Below, piece after piece: positions 10,551 through 19,333 of a DNA stretch of 64,000 nucleotides. The notes below the pieces were generated by a model. That model did no database searches. It was not told the origin of the DNA and worked only from the letters and a program-made list of their open reading frames with translations. Position numbers and translations under genes: made by a program. The DNA lies in assembly GCA_963842725.1 (NCBI GenBank), contig CAWJHN010000004.1, forward strand, positions 1,550,001 through 1,614,000. The letters are read 5' to 3'. Each line of letters opens with the position of its first letter. The first letter of the stretch is position 1. Source of the DNA: UBA10649 sp963842725. GTDB taxonomy: Bacteria > Actinomycetota > Actinomycetes > S36-B12.

Positions 10551-11062
10551 GACGGCGAGTCGAGTCCGAGCAGGAAGACGAAGCGGAACTTTCCGATCTG
10601 GACCTCGTCGCCGCCTGCCAACTGCAGGTCCTCCACGCGGACTCGGTTGACGTAGGTGCCGTTCAGGCTGCCGACGTCGCGAACGCTCCACCCGCCGGCG
10701 CCGTGCCGGAACTCCGCGTGGTGGCGGCTCACGGTGACGTCGTCGAGGAAGATGTCGGCCTCCGGCGCCCGGCCGACGGACATCACGCCGACGCCCTGGT
10801 CGAGCACGTACTCGGCGCCCTCACCCGGACCCCGATGGACCACGAGGAGTGCGTTGCCGCTCGGCAGCTCGAACTGGCGGCCCGAGCCCACCGCGCTCAT
10901 CGGTCCGGACGCCGTGCCCGGACCGGGCGAGATGATCGACGTGATCGAGCCGGTGTGCTCGAGGCTCTCGAAGGCCTCCGCGGACAGCGGGGCTCCGCAC
11001 GAGCCGCAGAAGCGGTCCTCGTCGGCGCCCTCGTGCCCGCAGCGTGGGCAGGCGTTGCTCAC
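10547..11062 (-). CDS. garA: FHA-domain regulator GarA/OdhI-like
   Basis: 171 residues from a GTG 6 nt after the gcvH stop. An N-terminal zinc ribbon (C5, C8, C19, C22) is followed by a linker and a C-terminal FHA domain: SVGRAPEADIFLD, VSRHHAEF and DVGSLNGTYVN hold the phosphothreonine-binding residues. GarA/OdhI binds and inhibits 2-oxoglutarate dehydrogenase and glutamate enzymes and is turned off by Ser/Thr kinase phosphorylation. The usual ETTS phosphorylation motif is not obvious; a THR/SER-rich EHTGSITSI stretch near residue 35 is a candidate replacement. Confidence 0.9.
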   Translation of the reverse strand: MSNACPRCGHEGADEDRFCGSCGAPLSAEAFESLEHTGSITSIISPGPGTASGPMSAVGSGRQFELPSGNALLVVHRGPGEGAEYVLDQGVGVMSVGRAPEADIFLDDVTVSRHHAEFRHGAGGWSVRDVGSLNGTYVNRVRVEDLQLAGGDEVQIGKFRFVFLLGLDSPS

Positions 11063-11068
11063 GGGTCC

Positions 11069-11452
11069 CTACGCCTTCTCGACGAGCGCCCGGTAGTCGG
11101 CAGGCGTGAGCAGCGCGTCGAGGTCGCCGGACGACGCGGGTCGCATCTCGACCATCCACCCCGCCCCGTAGGGATCGGAGTTGACGGTCTCGGGCGCCGC
11201 GTCGAGCGCGTCGTTGCGTGCCACCACCTCACCGGAGACCGGCGCATAGATGTCGCTGACGCTCTTGGTCGACTCGACCTCGCCGCAGGGACTGCCTGCG
11301 GCGAGGGTGTCGCCCACGGTCGGCAGGGAGACGAAGACGATGTCGCCAAGCGAGTCCTGGGCGTACGCCGTGATGCCGAACACCACGGTTCCCGAGTCGG
11401 TGGCCCGAACCCACTCGTGCTCGGCGGTGTAGCGCAGATCGTCTGGATACAT
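11069..11452 (-). CDS. gcvH: Glycine cleavage system H protein
   Basis: 127 residues. GcvH carries the aminomethyl group on a lipoyl arm between the P, T and L proteins. The lipoylated lysine is K63 in GEVESTKSVSD, at the canonical place, and HEWV near the N-terminus and GWM near the C-terminus are conserved. AGGGAGAC precedes the ATG. It is 11 nt downstream of the DUF881 gene and 6 nt upstream of garA, so it is part of the long minus-strand operon, not under the gcvP riboswitch. Confidence 0.96.
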   Translation of the reverse strand: MYPDDLRYTAEHEWVRATDSGTVVFGITAYAQDSLGDIVFVSLPTVGDTLAAGSPCGEVESTKSVSDIYAPVSGEVVARNDALDAAPETVNSDPYGAGWMVEMRPASSGDLDALLTPADYRALVEKA

Positions 11453-11463
11453 GCGTGGTCTCC

Positions 11464-12231
11464 CTAGTCGCTCGTGTCCGAAACTGTAACGGAGATGGTC
11501 AGCGCCTGAGCGGTCGAAGCGGCAAAATCCGCACCGCGCGTGCGCACCGAGTCGGCCAGGCCACCGGGAATGTTCATGGCCGACGCCATGGTCTCCGGAT
11601 CGCCGATGGCGAGGATCCTGATGGGCGAGGTGAGCGCCTCGTTGCTCACCAGGACGCCGTCCGGGCCATTGGCGAACCACGTGTCGACGACGACGCGGAC
11701 CGGACCCACCTGCATCGCCTCCGCACCCGCATCGCGCAACTCCTGGACCGCGTCGAGCAGCAGTGCCGCGTCGACAGCCCCGTCCGGGTCCGTGATCGTG
11801 ATGGTGATGCCCGGGCCGTAGACGGGCGTCGTGCCCGTCAGCACTTCGAGGGCGGCCACCTTGCGCTTCGACTCGGCGAGTGCCTCGACGGTCGAGCCGC
11901 TCTCGAGGTCCGACTGCAGCGCGGTGAGCCGCGCGGACTCCGCGTCCAGCCGCTCCTGCCGAGACCCGAGGTCGTCGAGGATCTGGACGAGGTCCTCGGT
12001 ACGTGCGTTGCGCCACGGCTCGTCGTCGCCCTGCCGCACCAGGGCGAGCGTCACCAGCAGTCCCAGCACCAGGAAGAGCAGGCCGATCAGCAGATGCGGA
12101 CGGCTGGGCTGGAAGGACAACTGCCTCAGTAGGCCGCGTGGCGCCGACTCGGGCGCCGTGTCGACGTCGGTTCCCTGCTCGCCTGTGATCGGCGGCTCGG
12201 GGGCGATCGGTTCCTCAGCGGGCTCAGGCAT
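11464..12231 (-). CDS. DUF881-family membrane-anchored protein (second copy)
   Basis: 255 residues from the ATG at 12231, which overlaps the sbp stop by 8 nt. A ~45-residue proline- and acid-rich cytoplasmic head precedes one transmembrane segment (HLLIGLLFLVLGLLVTLALV), a coiled-coil-prone stretch (DLGSRQERLDAESARLTALQ) and an extracytoplasmic DUF881 domain with YGPGITITITDPDG and a WFANGPDGVLVSNEALTSP segment. DUF881 proteins flank sbp in many actinobacteria; a link to cell envelope or division is suspected but unproven. Confidence 0.9.
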   Translation of the reverse strand: MPEPAEEPIAPEPPITGEQGTDVDTAPESAPRGLLRQLSFQPSRPHLLIGLLFLVLGLLVTLALVRQGDDEPWRNARTEDLVQILDDLGSRQERLDAESARLTALQSDLESGSTVEALAESKRKVAALEVLTGTTPVYGPGITITITDPDGAVDAALLLDAVQELRDAGAEAMQVGPVRVVVDTWFANGPDGVLVSNEALTSPIRILAIGDPETMASAMNIPGGLADSVRTRGADFAASTAQALTISVTVSDTSD

Positions 12232-12556
12232 GGAACAGCAGCCGGCGTATCGCCGCGGCATTGGCGAAGATGCGCATCGCAAGCACGACGACGACGCCGG
12301 TGGACATCTGGGCGCCGACGCCGAGCTGGTCGCCCAGGAACACCAGGAAGGCGGCGATGACGACGTTGGACAGGAAGCTCACGACGAAGATGCGGTCGTC
12401 GAACCGCTTCTCCATGAGGGCGCGGAAGCCGCCGAAGACGGCGTCCAGCGCCGCGACGATGGCGATCGGCAGGTAGGGCTCGACCCAGAAGGGCACCACG
12501 GGATGCCACACCACGCCGATGGCGATTCCGACGAGAAGGCCGATGATGGCGATCAT
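12224..12556 (-). CDS. sbp: Small basic membrane protein (Sbp family, DUF1290)
   Basis: 110 residues with three hydrophobic segments (1-20, 29-48, 58-78) and a basic C-terminal MRIFANAAAIRRLLFHA. The PYLPIAIVAALDAVFGGFRALMEKRFDDRIFVVSF core is the family signature. The gene lies between two DUF881 genes and overlaps both (ATGA upstream, ATGCCTGA downstream), implying that the three products are made in balance and may form one membrane complex. Function unknown. Confidence 0.9.
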   Translation of the reverse strand: MIAIIGLLVGIAIGVVWHPVVPFWVEPYLPIAIVAALDAVFGGFRALMEKRFDDRIFVVSFLSNVVIAAFLVFLGDQLGVGAQMSTGVVVVLAMRIFANAAAIRRLLFHA

Positions 12557-13419
12557 GGGGTCGGCGCTCCTGATTCCGTTCCGGCCCGCTGAGCGGTCCC
12601 GGGTGGGTCGGTGGTCGCGAATCGCGGGGTCCGCAGCTCGCCTGCCGGCAACGCTACGTCACCCGTGGTCAGCGCCGTCACCAGCCCGTAGTCCCGCGAG
12701 AGCCCGGTGAGCAGTCGCTGCAGTCCGGAGTCGCCCGTTCCGACGGTCGAGGTGCCCACGGCCGCGACCCGGTAGGGCCGGGCGAGCGGCTGGTAGTTCA
12801 CGAGGATCGCGTCGCCCGCGGCCCGGATCGCGGTGACATTGGTGAGCCGCTGGTCGTTGACCGCGATGCCCCGCGCACCGGCCCGCCACAGGGCGTTCAC
12901 GATGTCCTGCAGGTCACGATCGAGCACGCGGTTGAGCGAACCGGCCTGCGCGTCAGCCGCGTCGTCGACGGTGACGATCAGGCCGGGACCGCTGAGCTCG
13001 GTCGTGCCCGCCAGTTCCGCGAGCCGGGCCAGGTCCTCGCTGCTCATGGACTCCTGCTCCGATGCGGCGGCCAGTACCTCGGCCTGGATCCGGTCGACTG
13101 CGCCCTGTGCCTGCTCGACATCGGCGCGTCGTGCCTCGACCTCGGACGACGTCGCTGAGATGCGCGAGATCAGGGCAGCGCGGGTCTGCTCCCGCTGGTC
13201 GGTCGTCTGACGGGCGTTCGACAGGGCGACGATGACGACGAGGCCGATGAGGGCACCCACAGCCAGGGCCCACCACCGGTAGGCGTCGCCTGAGCGTGCC
13301 CCTGGGGGGGTGCCGGGCGGCGCCGGCGCATACTCGTCCACGACGATCTCGCCGACGAATCGCTCGAGCAGGCCCTGCTCGTCGCCGCGGATCTGCGCCT
13401 CCGTGCCCGATGGGGTCAC
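12553..13419 (-). CDS. DUF881-family membrane-anchored protein (first copy)
   Basis: 288 residues from the GTG at 13419 that overlaps the upstream stop (GTGA). The head contains an acidic stretch (EQGLLERFVGEIVVDEY), then one transmembrane segment (YRWWALAVGALIGLVVIVAL), a ~50-residue coiled-coil-like region and the DUF881 domain (ELSGPGLIVTVDDAADAQ, NDQRLTNVTAIRAAGDAILVNY). It is paired with the second copy around sbp. The two copies share layout but have diverged strongly, so the duplication is old. Confidence 0.9.
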   Translation of the reverse strand: MTPSGTEAQIRGDEQGLLERFVGEIVVDEYAPAPPGTPPGARSGDAYRWWALAVGALIGLVVIVALSNARQTTDQREQTRAALISRISATSSEVEARRADVEQAQGAVDRIQAEVLAAASEQESMSSEDLARLAELAGTTELSGPGLIVTVDDAADAQAGSLNRVLDRDLQDIVNALWRAGARGIAVNDQRLTNVTAIRAAGDAILVNYQPLARPYRVAAVGTSTVGTGDSGLQRLLTGLSRDYGLVTALTTGDVALPAGELRTPRFATTDPPGTAQRAGTESGAPTP

Positions 13420-15908
13420 GAGGCCGCCTCCACGACCGCCTGCCACCTGTCCAGAAGGGCGGCAGCGGCCTTGTCGTCCGAGGCCTCCGCGTACATGGTG
13501 AAGCTGGCCTGGTCGTCCTCGGGAAGGACCAGGCACCAGCTGCCGTCGGGCTCGGTCACCCGGATGCCGTCGAGGGTGTCCAGCTGGGAGTCCTCCGCCG
13601 CCAGGCGCACGGCCCGCATAGCTGCGCCCCGCCGATGCCACGCCACGGGCACGCTGCGGGAGTCGACGGACGTCGCCGGGATCCGGGAGTTGAGCTGGCT
13701 CAGGGTCAGGTGGGTCTCGGACATCAGGGCAAGAAGCATCATGAGCGATGAGATCGCGTCCGGTCCGGGGCTCAGGGCAGGGAGCACGAACCGGCCGCGG
13801 CCGTCACCGGCCAGCACCACGCCGGACTCCGCCGCGGCGGCCGCCAGTGCGGCGCGACCCGCTCCTATTCGACGCACCTCGAGACCGTGGTAGGCCGCGA
13901 CCTGCTCGGCCAGGCGGCTCATGGTCACGGGCACCGCGATGGCGCCGGACTGCCGACTGGCGGCCATCAGGTCGAGCATGATCAGCAGCATCCGGCCGTC
14001 CTCGATGACGCGGCCGAGCTCGTCGACGATGCTCAGTCGCTCGCCCGTCGGCCCGAGGCGCGCCCCGAGCATCGACCCGGACGAGACGACCAGGCCGCTG
14101 AGCCGACGCATGGCCGCCTCGCGATGCGGAGCCGCGTCGGCGGCCGCCTCCTCCTCCATCGCCGCACCGACCGTCAGCGCGTCCAGCCCGAGCCGGCCCA
14201 TGATCATCGACAGCACCCCGATCGCCGGACCGCCGCCGGCGTCGACGACGATCCGCGGGCTGGCCTTGCGGATGGCGTCCATGTTGATCTCGGTCTCGAC
14301 GTCGTTCGCGTAGTCGTCGAGGACGCGATGGGGCGTGCGGATGTCGCCGATGTCGGACGGGAGCGGGCGCCGGAACTCCTTGCGCGTGAAGATCCGCTCG
14401 ATGGCCTCGCGCTGGTGGCTGCTGATCTCGCCGCCCTGCGAGTTCAGGAACAGGACGTCGATGCTGTCGGCCCGACCGGGCGTCGTGCGCAGGATCACGC
14501 CACCCTCCGAGTACCTCGCGGTGTCGTTCCGGATGAGGGCTGCCGTGACGGCGCGCAGGTCGCGCACGTTGATGCCTGCGGCCGTGAGCGCACCGGCCAG
14601 CGCTCGGTTCAGGGCGCGGGCGGCCTTGGAGTGGTCGCGGCCGACGGACACGGTGGCACCCTTGGGGAGCGTGGTGGCGAATGCGGCCGCCAGGCGCACG
14701 ATCCGCTCGGGCGTCATGTCCACGTTGACGATCCCGCGCACGCCGTTGTCGCTGAACACCTGCCGCTGGGACGGGGACTCCCACACGACAGACTCGTCGA
14801 CGACGGTTCCCTCATCGATGGTCTTTCCCGGGTAGATCAGCACGTCGGTCCCGATGACCGCACCGTCCATGATCGTGCAGTTGTCGGCGATGACGGCACC
14901 CTCCAGGATGCGGGCGCCGTGCCGGATCTCGGTGGCCCGACCGATGACCGACCCGCGGAGATCGGCGTCGTTGCCGATGAAGACGTTGGGGTGCAGGATG
15001 CAGTGGTCGACGATCGCACGCGACCGGATGAGCGCGTTGGTGCCCACGACCGTGTACGGCCCCACCACGGCGCCGGCCTCGATCTTCGCGAAGGGGCCGA
15101 TGTAGACGGGCGCGCGGACGTCCGCCTCGGGCGACAGCTCGGCGCCGGTCGCCATGAGGACGCCCGGTGACACCTCGAACGCCTCGACGTCGCTCTTGAC
15201 GAGCCCGTCGAGGACGTCGCGCTGCGCCCGGCTGTAGCTGGCGAACGTTCCGACGTCCTCCCAGTAGCCGTCCATGACCTGGCCGAAGACGCGGGCGCCC
15301 TGGGCGAGGAGTCGGGGGATCACGTCGTTCGCCCAGTCGCTCGGCTCGTCGACCGGTATCGAGTCCAGGACGCGTGGGCTCACGAAGTACACCCCCGTGT
15401 TGACCGTGTCGTCGGCCACCTCGCCCCACGTCGGCTTCTCGACCATCGAGATGACCCGTCCCTCGTCGTCGACCGACACCACGCCGTAGTTCCGGGGGTC
15501 GCTGCGGCGCGCGAGCGCGATCGTCAGGTCCGCATTCGTCTGCCGGTGGCGTTCGTGCAGGTCGCGCAGGTCGATGTCCGTCAGGCAGTCACCGGAGATC
15601 ACCAGGATGTCGTCCTCGTCCAGCCAGTTCTGCGCGTACCGCACGCTGCCGGCCGTGCCCAGCGGCCGGGGCTCGGTCAGGAATCGCAGCTTGACGCCCT
15701 CGACGTGGTCCGCGCTGAAGTACTTGAGGATGACGCTGGCCTGATGCTGCAGCGTGACCACGCACTTGTCGACGCCGTGCCTGCTCAGCAGCCGAACGAC
15801 GCGCGCCAGCATAGGCTCGCCGACGATCGGCAGGAGGGCCTTGGGGACAGCGGTTGTCAGCGGTCGCAGCCTCGTGCCCGCGCCGCCCGCCATCACCACT
15901 GCCTGCAT
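13416..15908 (-). CDS. Sugar-phosphate nucleotidyltransferase fused to a degenerate phosphomannomutase-like domain
   Basis: 830 residues. Residues 1-230 are a nucleotidyltransferase: MAGGAGTRLRPLT, VISGDCLTDIDL, VEKP and a GYWEDVGT segment. Residues 240-370 are a left-handed beta-helix (hexapeptide repeats such as VYIGPFAKIEAGAVVG). From about 380 the protein looks like a phosphohexomutase, but the catalytic SHNP loop is replaced by RTTPGRADS and the metal site DGDGDR by AGDGRGRF. The transferase is probably active, making GDP-mannose or a related nucleotide sugar; the mutase part is probably non-catalytic. It is the third gene of the minus-strand operon after pgsA. Confidence 0.88.
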   Translation of the reverse strand: MQAVVMAGGAGTRLRPLTTAVPKALLPIVGEPMLARVVRLLSRHGVDKCVVTLQHQASVILKYFSADHVEGVKLRFLTEPRPLGTAGSVRYAQNWLDEDDILVISGDCLTDIDLRDLHERHRQTNADLTIALARRSDPRNYGVVSVDDEGRVISMVEKPTWGEVADDTVNTGVYFVSPRVLDSIPVDEPSDWANDVIPRLLAQGARVFGQVMDGYWEDVGTFASYSRAQRDVLDGLVKSDVEAFEVSPGVLMATGAELSPEADVRAPVYIGPFAKIEAGAVVGPYTVVGTNALIRSRAIVDHCILHPNVFIGNDADLRGSVIGRATEIRHGARILEGAVIADNCTIMDGAVIGTDVLIYPGKTIDEGTVVDESVVWESPSQRQVFSDNGVRGIVNVDMTPERIVRLAAAFATTLPKGATVSVGRDHSKAARALNRALAGALTAAGINVRDLRAVTAALIRNDTARYSEGGVILRTTPGRADSIDVLFLNSQGGEISSHQREAIERIFTRKEFRRPLPSDIGDIRTPHRVLDDYANDVETEINMDAIRKASPRIVVDAGGGPAIGVLSMIMGRLGLDALTVGAAMEEEAAADAAPHREAAMRRLSGLVVSSGSMLGARLGPTGERLSIVDELGRVIEDGRMLLIMLDLMAASRQSGAIAVPVTMSRLAEQVAAYHGLEVRRIGAGRAALAAAAAESGVVLAGDGRGRFVLPALSPGPDAISSLMMLLALMSETHLTLSQLNSRIPATSVDSRSVPVAWHRRGAAMRAVRLAAEDSQLDTLDGIRVTEPDGSWCLVLPEDDQASFTMYAEASDDKAAAALLDRWQAVVEAAS

Positions 15909-15922
15909 CCGAGTCCCCGTCC

Positions 15923-16522
15923 TCAGACCTCGTCGCGCAGGGCCCATGCCTGCTGTGCGTAGCGTATTCCGGCCCACCAGTACAGGCCGGTACCCCACAG
16001 GGCGAACGCCCACCCGCAGGCGGTCGCCACCTCTCCGACCCACGATGGCACGCTCCCGAGGAGGAGGAGCGGGAATCCCCATAGCAGGCAGAAGGTCGCC
16101 GCCTTCCCGACGTAGGTCACCGGGAGCGCGATGCGCCCCGACCTGCGCAGGAGCGGCACCAGCGCCAGCAGGAACAGCTCGCGCGCGGCCAGGATCCCGA
16201 CCAGCCACCACGGGATGATGCCGCGAAGGGCCAGCGCCACGAGGGTCGCGGCGATGTAGAGCCGGTCGGCGAGCGGGTCGAGCAGGACGCCGAGTCTGCT
16301 GCGCTGGTTCAGGGCCCGGGCCAGGTATCCGTCGACCCAGTCGGAGATCCCGGCCAGCGCCAGCAGCACGAAGGCCCAGACGTCGGCCTGCGGCACGAGG
16401 ATGAGCCACATGAACAGCGGCACGCCCAGCAGTCGGGCGAAGCTGAGCAGGTTCGGGATCGTCAGGATCCGGTCCTCGGCAGCGCCCGCCGCCTTCGCCG
16501 GTCCCTCAGCCGTGGGCGGCAT
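15923..16522 (-). CDS. CDP-alcohol phosphatidyltransferase
   Basis: 199 residues. The family active-site motif DGx2ARx8Gx3Dx3D is complete in SDWVDGYLARALNQRSRLG followed by VLLDPLAD. Five or six membrane helices are predicted. It moves a phosphatidyl group from CDP-diacylglycerol to an alcohol. By position it matches PgsA2 of mycobacteria, and cardiolipin or phosphatidylglycerophosphate synthesis are both possible; the acceptor alcohol is not readable. It overlaps the upstream gene by 17 nt and is 14 nt from the next. Confidence 0.88.
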   Translation of the reverse strand: MPPTAEGPAKAAGAAEDRILTIPNLLSFARLLGVPLFMWLILVPQADVWAFVLLALAGISDWVDGYLARALNQRSRLGVLLDPLADRLYIAATLVALALRGIIPWWLVGILAARELFLLALVPLLRRSGRIALPVTYVGKAATFCLLWGFPLLLLGSVPSWVGEVATACGWAFALWGTGLYWWAGIRYAQQAWALRDEV

Positions 16523-17207
16523 GCTTGCCCGTCGTCGCCGCGCCGCCCGAATGCCGACCAGGACCCCGGTTCATCCGGATCGCCGTGATGAGCAGGACCA
16601 GGCCGAGGAGGAGCAGGACTGCGCACGCGATGGCGAGCCACCGGACCCAGGAGCCCGCGTCCGGCACCGTGAAGTCGATGCCGACGACGAGCGGTCCGCT
16701 CGGCAGGCCGGCGGGATGCATCAGCACGACAGTGACGGGCCGCTGGTCAGGGACCGCTACCGAGGGACGGGGGCCGACGTCGTCGGCGAGCCAGAACCCC
16801 TGCTCGCCGGGCAGTGGCGCCGACGTGACGCCGGGGACCTCGCGGGTCGTCCACTCGTCCCCCTGCCGGATGGCGACCGTGTAGGTGGAGCCCTTGAGGT
16901 AGGCGTCCACGTCCGCAGTCGGCCCGGCCCCGATGAACAGGGTGTCCGACGGGTCGCCCCGCTCGCCGGACGACACCGCCAGCGTCGTGTTGCCGAAGGC
17001 ACCGATGACCGGCACCGTCGCCCCGAACCGGTCGACGTCGAAGACCGTCGCCTGGGACAGCGGCGCCGGCGTGATGGTGCCCGCGTCGATGGTGATCCGC
17101 CCCTCCGAGCCGAGGGCGGCGTCGACCCACAGCGCCGCCGCACCCGCAGCGGCTCCGGCGAGCAGCAGCAGGACGGCCACCGCGCCGAGGAGGACCTTCT
17201 TGACCAC
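16506..17207 (-). CDS. Membrane protein with one large extracytoplasmic domain, unknown function
   Basis: 233 residues from the GTG at 17207. A longer TTG start at 17240 is possible, but the GTG gives a normal signal-anchor start (MVKKVLLGAVAVLLLLAG). About 150 residues outside the membrane are rich in Gly, Thr and Asp and look beta-stranded; a second helix (WLAIACAVLLLLGLVLLI) near the C-terminus precedes a short basic tail. I do not recognise the family. It heads the operon that continues with pgsA, so a role in envelope lipids or sugar is possible. Confidence 0.75.
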   Translation of the reverse strand: MVKKVLLGAVAVLLLLAGAAAGAAALWVDAALGSEGRITIDAGTITPAPLSQATVFDVDRFGATVPVIGAFGNTTLAVSSGERGDPSDTLFIGAGPTADVDAYLKGSTYTVAIRQGDEWTTREVPGVTSAPLPGEQGFWLADDVGPRPSVAVPDQRPVTVVLMHPAGLPSGPLVVGIDFTVPDAGSWVRWLAIACAVLLLLGLVLLITAIRMNRGPGRHSGGAATTGKHAAHG

Positions 17208-17261
17208 GATTCCCACTTCTTCGTCCGGATGCGTGGCCAACGAGACCCCGCGACAGCAACG

Positions 17262-18053
17262 CTACAAGTGCCGGTCCCTTCGGGCGTACCACCGCCCCGC
17301 GTCGTGGGTCACCACGATGGGAAGGCCGAAGGCCGCGCTGAGGTGCTCGTCGGTCAGGACCGCGGGCAGCTCCCCCGCGGCGACCGCCTGCCCGCCGCGC
17401 AGGAGCAGCCCATGCGTGAAGCCCTCCGGGATCTCCTCGACGTGGTGCGTTACGACGACCTGGGTCGGGGCCGCCGGGTCGGCCGCCAGCCGGTGCATGC
17501 GCGTGACGAGGTCCTCGCGCCCACCGAGGTCGAGCCCGGCACCCGGCTCGTCGAGAAGGAGCAGCTCGGGGTCGGCCATCAGCGACCGCGCGATCAGGGT
17601 CCGCTTACGCTCGCCCTCCGAGAGGGTCCCGTAGGTACGGCCCGAGAGCGCGTCGATGCCCCACTCGAGCAGCAGGATCCGCGCACGGTCGAGATCGGCG
17701 CCCTCGTAGGTCTCCCGCCATCGGCCGGTGACCGCGTACGCGCCCGTCATGACGGCGTCGAGCACGGACTCGCGGGCCGGGATGTCCTTCATCATGGCGC
17801 TGCTCGCCCACCCGATCCGGGGCTTCAGCTCCGCCATGTCGACGGCGCCAACCGCCTCCCCCAGCAGCTCGATCTCGCCGGAGGTCGGGAACATGCGGCC
17901 GGACAGCACGAGGAGGAGGGTCGTCTTGCCGGCACCGTTCGGACCGAGCACCACCCACCGCTCGCCCTCGTCGATCCGCAGGCTGACCCGGTCGAGCAGC
18001 AGGCTCGCGCCACGGCGGACCGTCACATCCCGGAGATCGACGACGCTCGGCAC
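17262..18053 (-). CDS. ABC transporter ATP-binding protein
   Basis: 263 residues. Walker A is GPNGAGKTT, the signature is TLSEGERKR (SEGE instead of SGGQ), Walker B is LLLLDEPGAGLD, and the H-loop is VVVTHHVEE. No permease gene is adjacent, and no membrane segment is present. Its closest look is to stand-alone ATPases of the YlmA type found near serB in actinobacteria; the partner is unknown. TAGGGT ends 6 nt before the GTG, giving a leaderless transcript divergent from serB. Confidence 0.85.
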   Translation of the reverse strand: MPSVVDLRDVTVRRGASLLLDRVSLRIDEGERWVVLGPNGAGKTTLLLVLSGRMFPTSGEIELLGEAVGAVDMAELKPRIGWASSAMMKDIPARESVLDAVMTGAYAVTGRWRETYEGADLDRARILLLEWGIDALSGRTYGTLSEGERKRTLIARSLMADPELLLLDEPGAGLDLGGREDLVTRMHRLAADPAAPTQVVVTHHVEEIPEGFTHGLLLRGGQAVAAGELPAVLTDEHLSAAFGLPIVVTHDAGRWYARRDRHL

Positions 18054-18059
18054 GGGCCA

Positions 18060-18065
18060 ACCCTA
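18060..18065 (-). promoter_or_regulatory. -10 box (TAGGGT) of the ABC ATPase gene
   Basis: TAGGGT lies 6 nt before the GTG at 18053. It forms a divergent pair with the serB -10 box 27 nt away. Confidence 0.55.
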
Positions 18066-18091
18066 GGCCGTCGCCCCGACTCCGGGCGCAC

Positions 18092-18097
18092 TAGCGT
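18092..18097 (+). promoter_or_regulatory. -10 box (TAGCGT) of serB
   Basis: TAGCGT is 9 nt before the serB ATG at 18107, with no Shine-Dalgarno sequence in between. Confidence 0.5.
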
Positions 18098-18106
18098 TGG
18101 ACCGAC

Positions 18107-19333
18107 ATGGACATGGACACCAGGCGCACCCTGCTCATCACGCTGTCCGGCACCGACCGACCGGGCGTGACCCGGCGGCTCTTCGCGACGCTCGACCGCC
18201 ATCCGGTCACGGTGCTCGACGTCGAGCAGCTCGTCGTCCGCAGCCGACTCGTCCTCGCGGTCCTCGTCGAGGTGACGGGCGACGACGCGGCGATGGCGGC
18301 GACCCGGGCCGACGTGCGCCATGCCGCCGCGGACCTGGACATGGACGTGGAGACGGTGCCGGGTGCCGCCGAGGACGACGAGCGCCGTCACAACCGCATC
18401 CACGTGACGATGATGGGGGCCCCGCTGCTGCCCGGTGACATCTCCCGGGTCGCCGCGGAGATCGCCGATCGCGGCGGGAACATCGACCGGATCCGGCGCA
18501 TGGCCTCCTACCCCGTGACCGCCATCACGTTCGAGGGATCAGGTGTCTCGGCCGAGGACCTCAGGCGTCCGCTCGCAGCCGTCGCCGCGGCCTCGAGCGC
18601 GGACATCGCCGTGCAGGAGGCAGGACTCGACCGGCGCGGCCAGTACCTGGTGGTGATGGACGTGGACTCGACCTTCATCCAGGACGAGGTCATCGACCTG
18701 CTGGCGGATGAGGCCGGGGTCATGGCGCAGGTCGCCACGATCACCGAGCGGGCCATGGCCGGCGAGCTCGACTTCGAGCAGTCGCTCCGGGCGCGAGCGG
18801 CGCTGCTCGCCGGGCTGCCCGCAGCGTCCCTGGACCGGGTGCGCGAACGCATCACGCTGACCCCCGGCGCCCGGACCCTGTGCCGAACCCTGCAGCGGCT
18901 CGGCTACCGGATCGCCCTCGTGTCGGGCGGGTTCACCGAGGTGATCGCACCCATCGCCGCGGAGCTCGGCGTCACCGACGTGCGCGCCAACACCCTGGAG
19001 GTCGTCGACGGCACGCTCACCGGCAACGTCATCGGACCGGTCATCGACCGGCTGGGCAAGAGGTCGGCTCTCGAGGCATTCGCCCGCCAGTACGGCATCC
19101 CTCAGCGCCGCACGATCGCCATCGGCGACGGGGCCAACGACGTCGACATGCTGGCCGCGGCCGGCCTCGGCATCGCGTTCAACGCCAAGGCCGCCGCCCG
19201 AGCCGTCGCGGACACCGCTGTGAGCGTTCCCTACCTCGACTCGGTGCTGTACCTCATCGGGGTCACCCGAGAGGAGATCGAGTCCGCCGACGCGCGCGAG
19301 GGGCTCGAGACCCCCGCTCCCCCGCTGCTCTAG
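18107..19333 (+). CDS. serB: Phosphoserine phosphatase with N-terminal ACT domains
   Basis: 408 residues. Two ACT-like domains (about 8-82 and 95-168; TDRPGVTRRLF is the first serine-sensing loop) precede the HAD catalytic domain. The nucleophile and acid are D185 and D187 in MDVDSTFIQDE; SGGFTE is motif II and GDGANDVDML motif IV. It hydrolyses phosphoserine in serine synthesis; the ACT domains probably bind serine for feedback. This two-ACT layout matches mycobacterial SerB2. It runs towards sixA; the stop codons are almost adjacent (tail-to-tail overlap of 4 nt). Confidence 0.94.
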   Translation: MDMDTRRTLLITLSGTDRPGVTRRLFATLDRHPVTVLDVEQLVVRSRLVLAVLVEVTGDDAAMAATRADVRHAAADLDMDVETVPGAAEDDERRHNRIHVTMMGAPLLPGDISRVAAEIADRGGNIDRIRRMASYPVTAITFEGSGVSAEDLRRPLAAVAAASSADIAVQEAGLDRRGQYLVVMDVDSTFIQDEVIDLLADEAGVMAQVATITERAMAGELDFEQSLRARAALLAGLPAASLDRVRERITLTPGARTLCRTLQRLGYRIALVSGGFTEVIAPIAAELGVTDVRANTLEVVDGTLTGNVIGPVIDRLGKRSALEAFARQYGIPQRRTIAIGDGANDVDMLAAAGLGIAFNAKAAARAVADTAVSVPYLDSVLYLIGVTREEIESADAREGLETPAPPLL

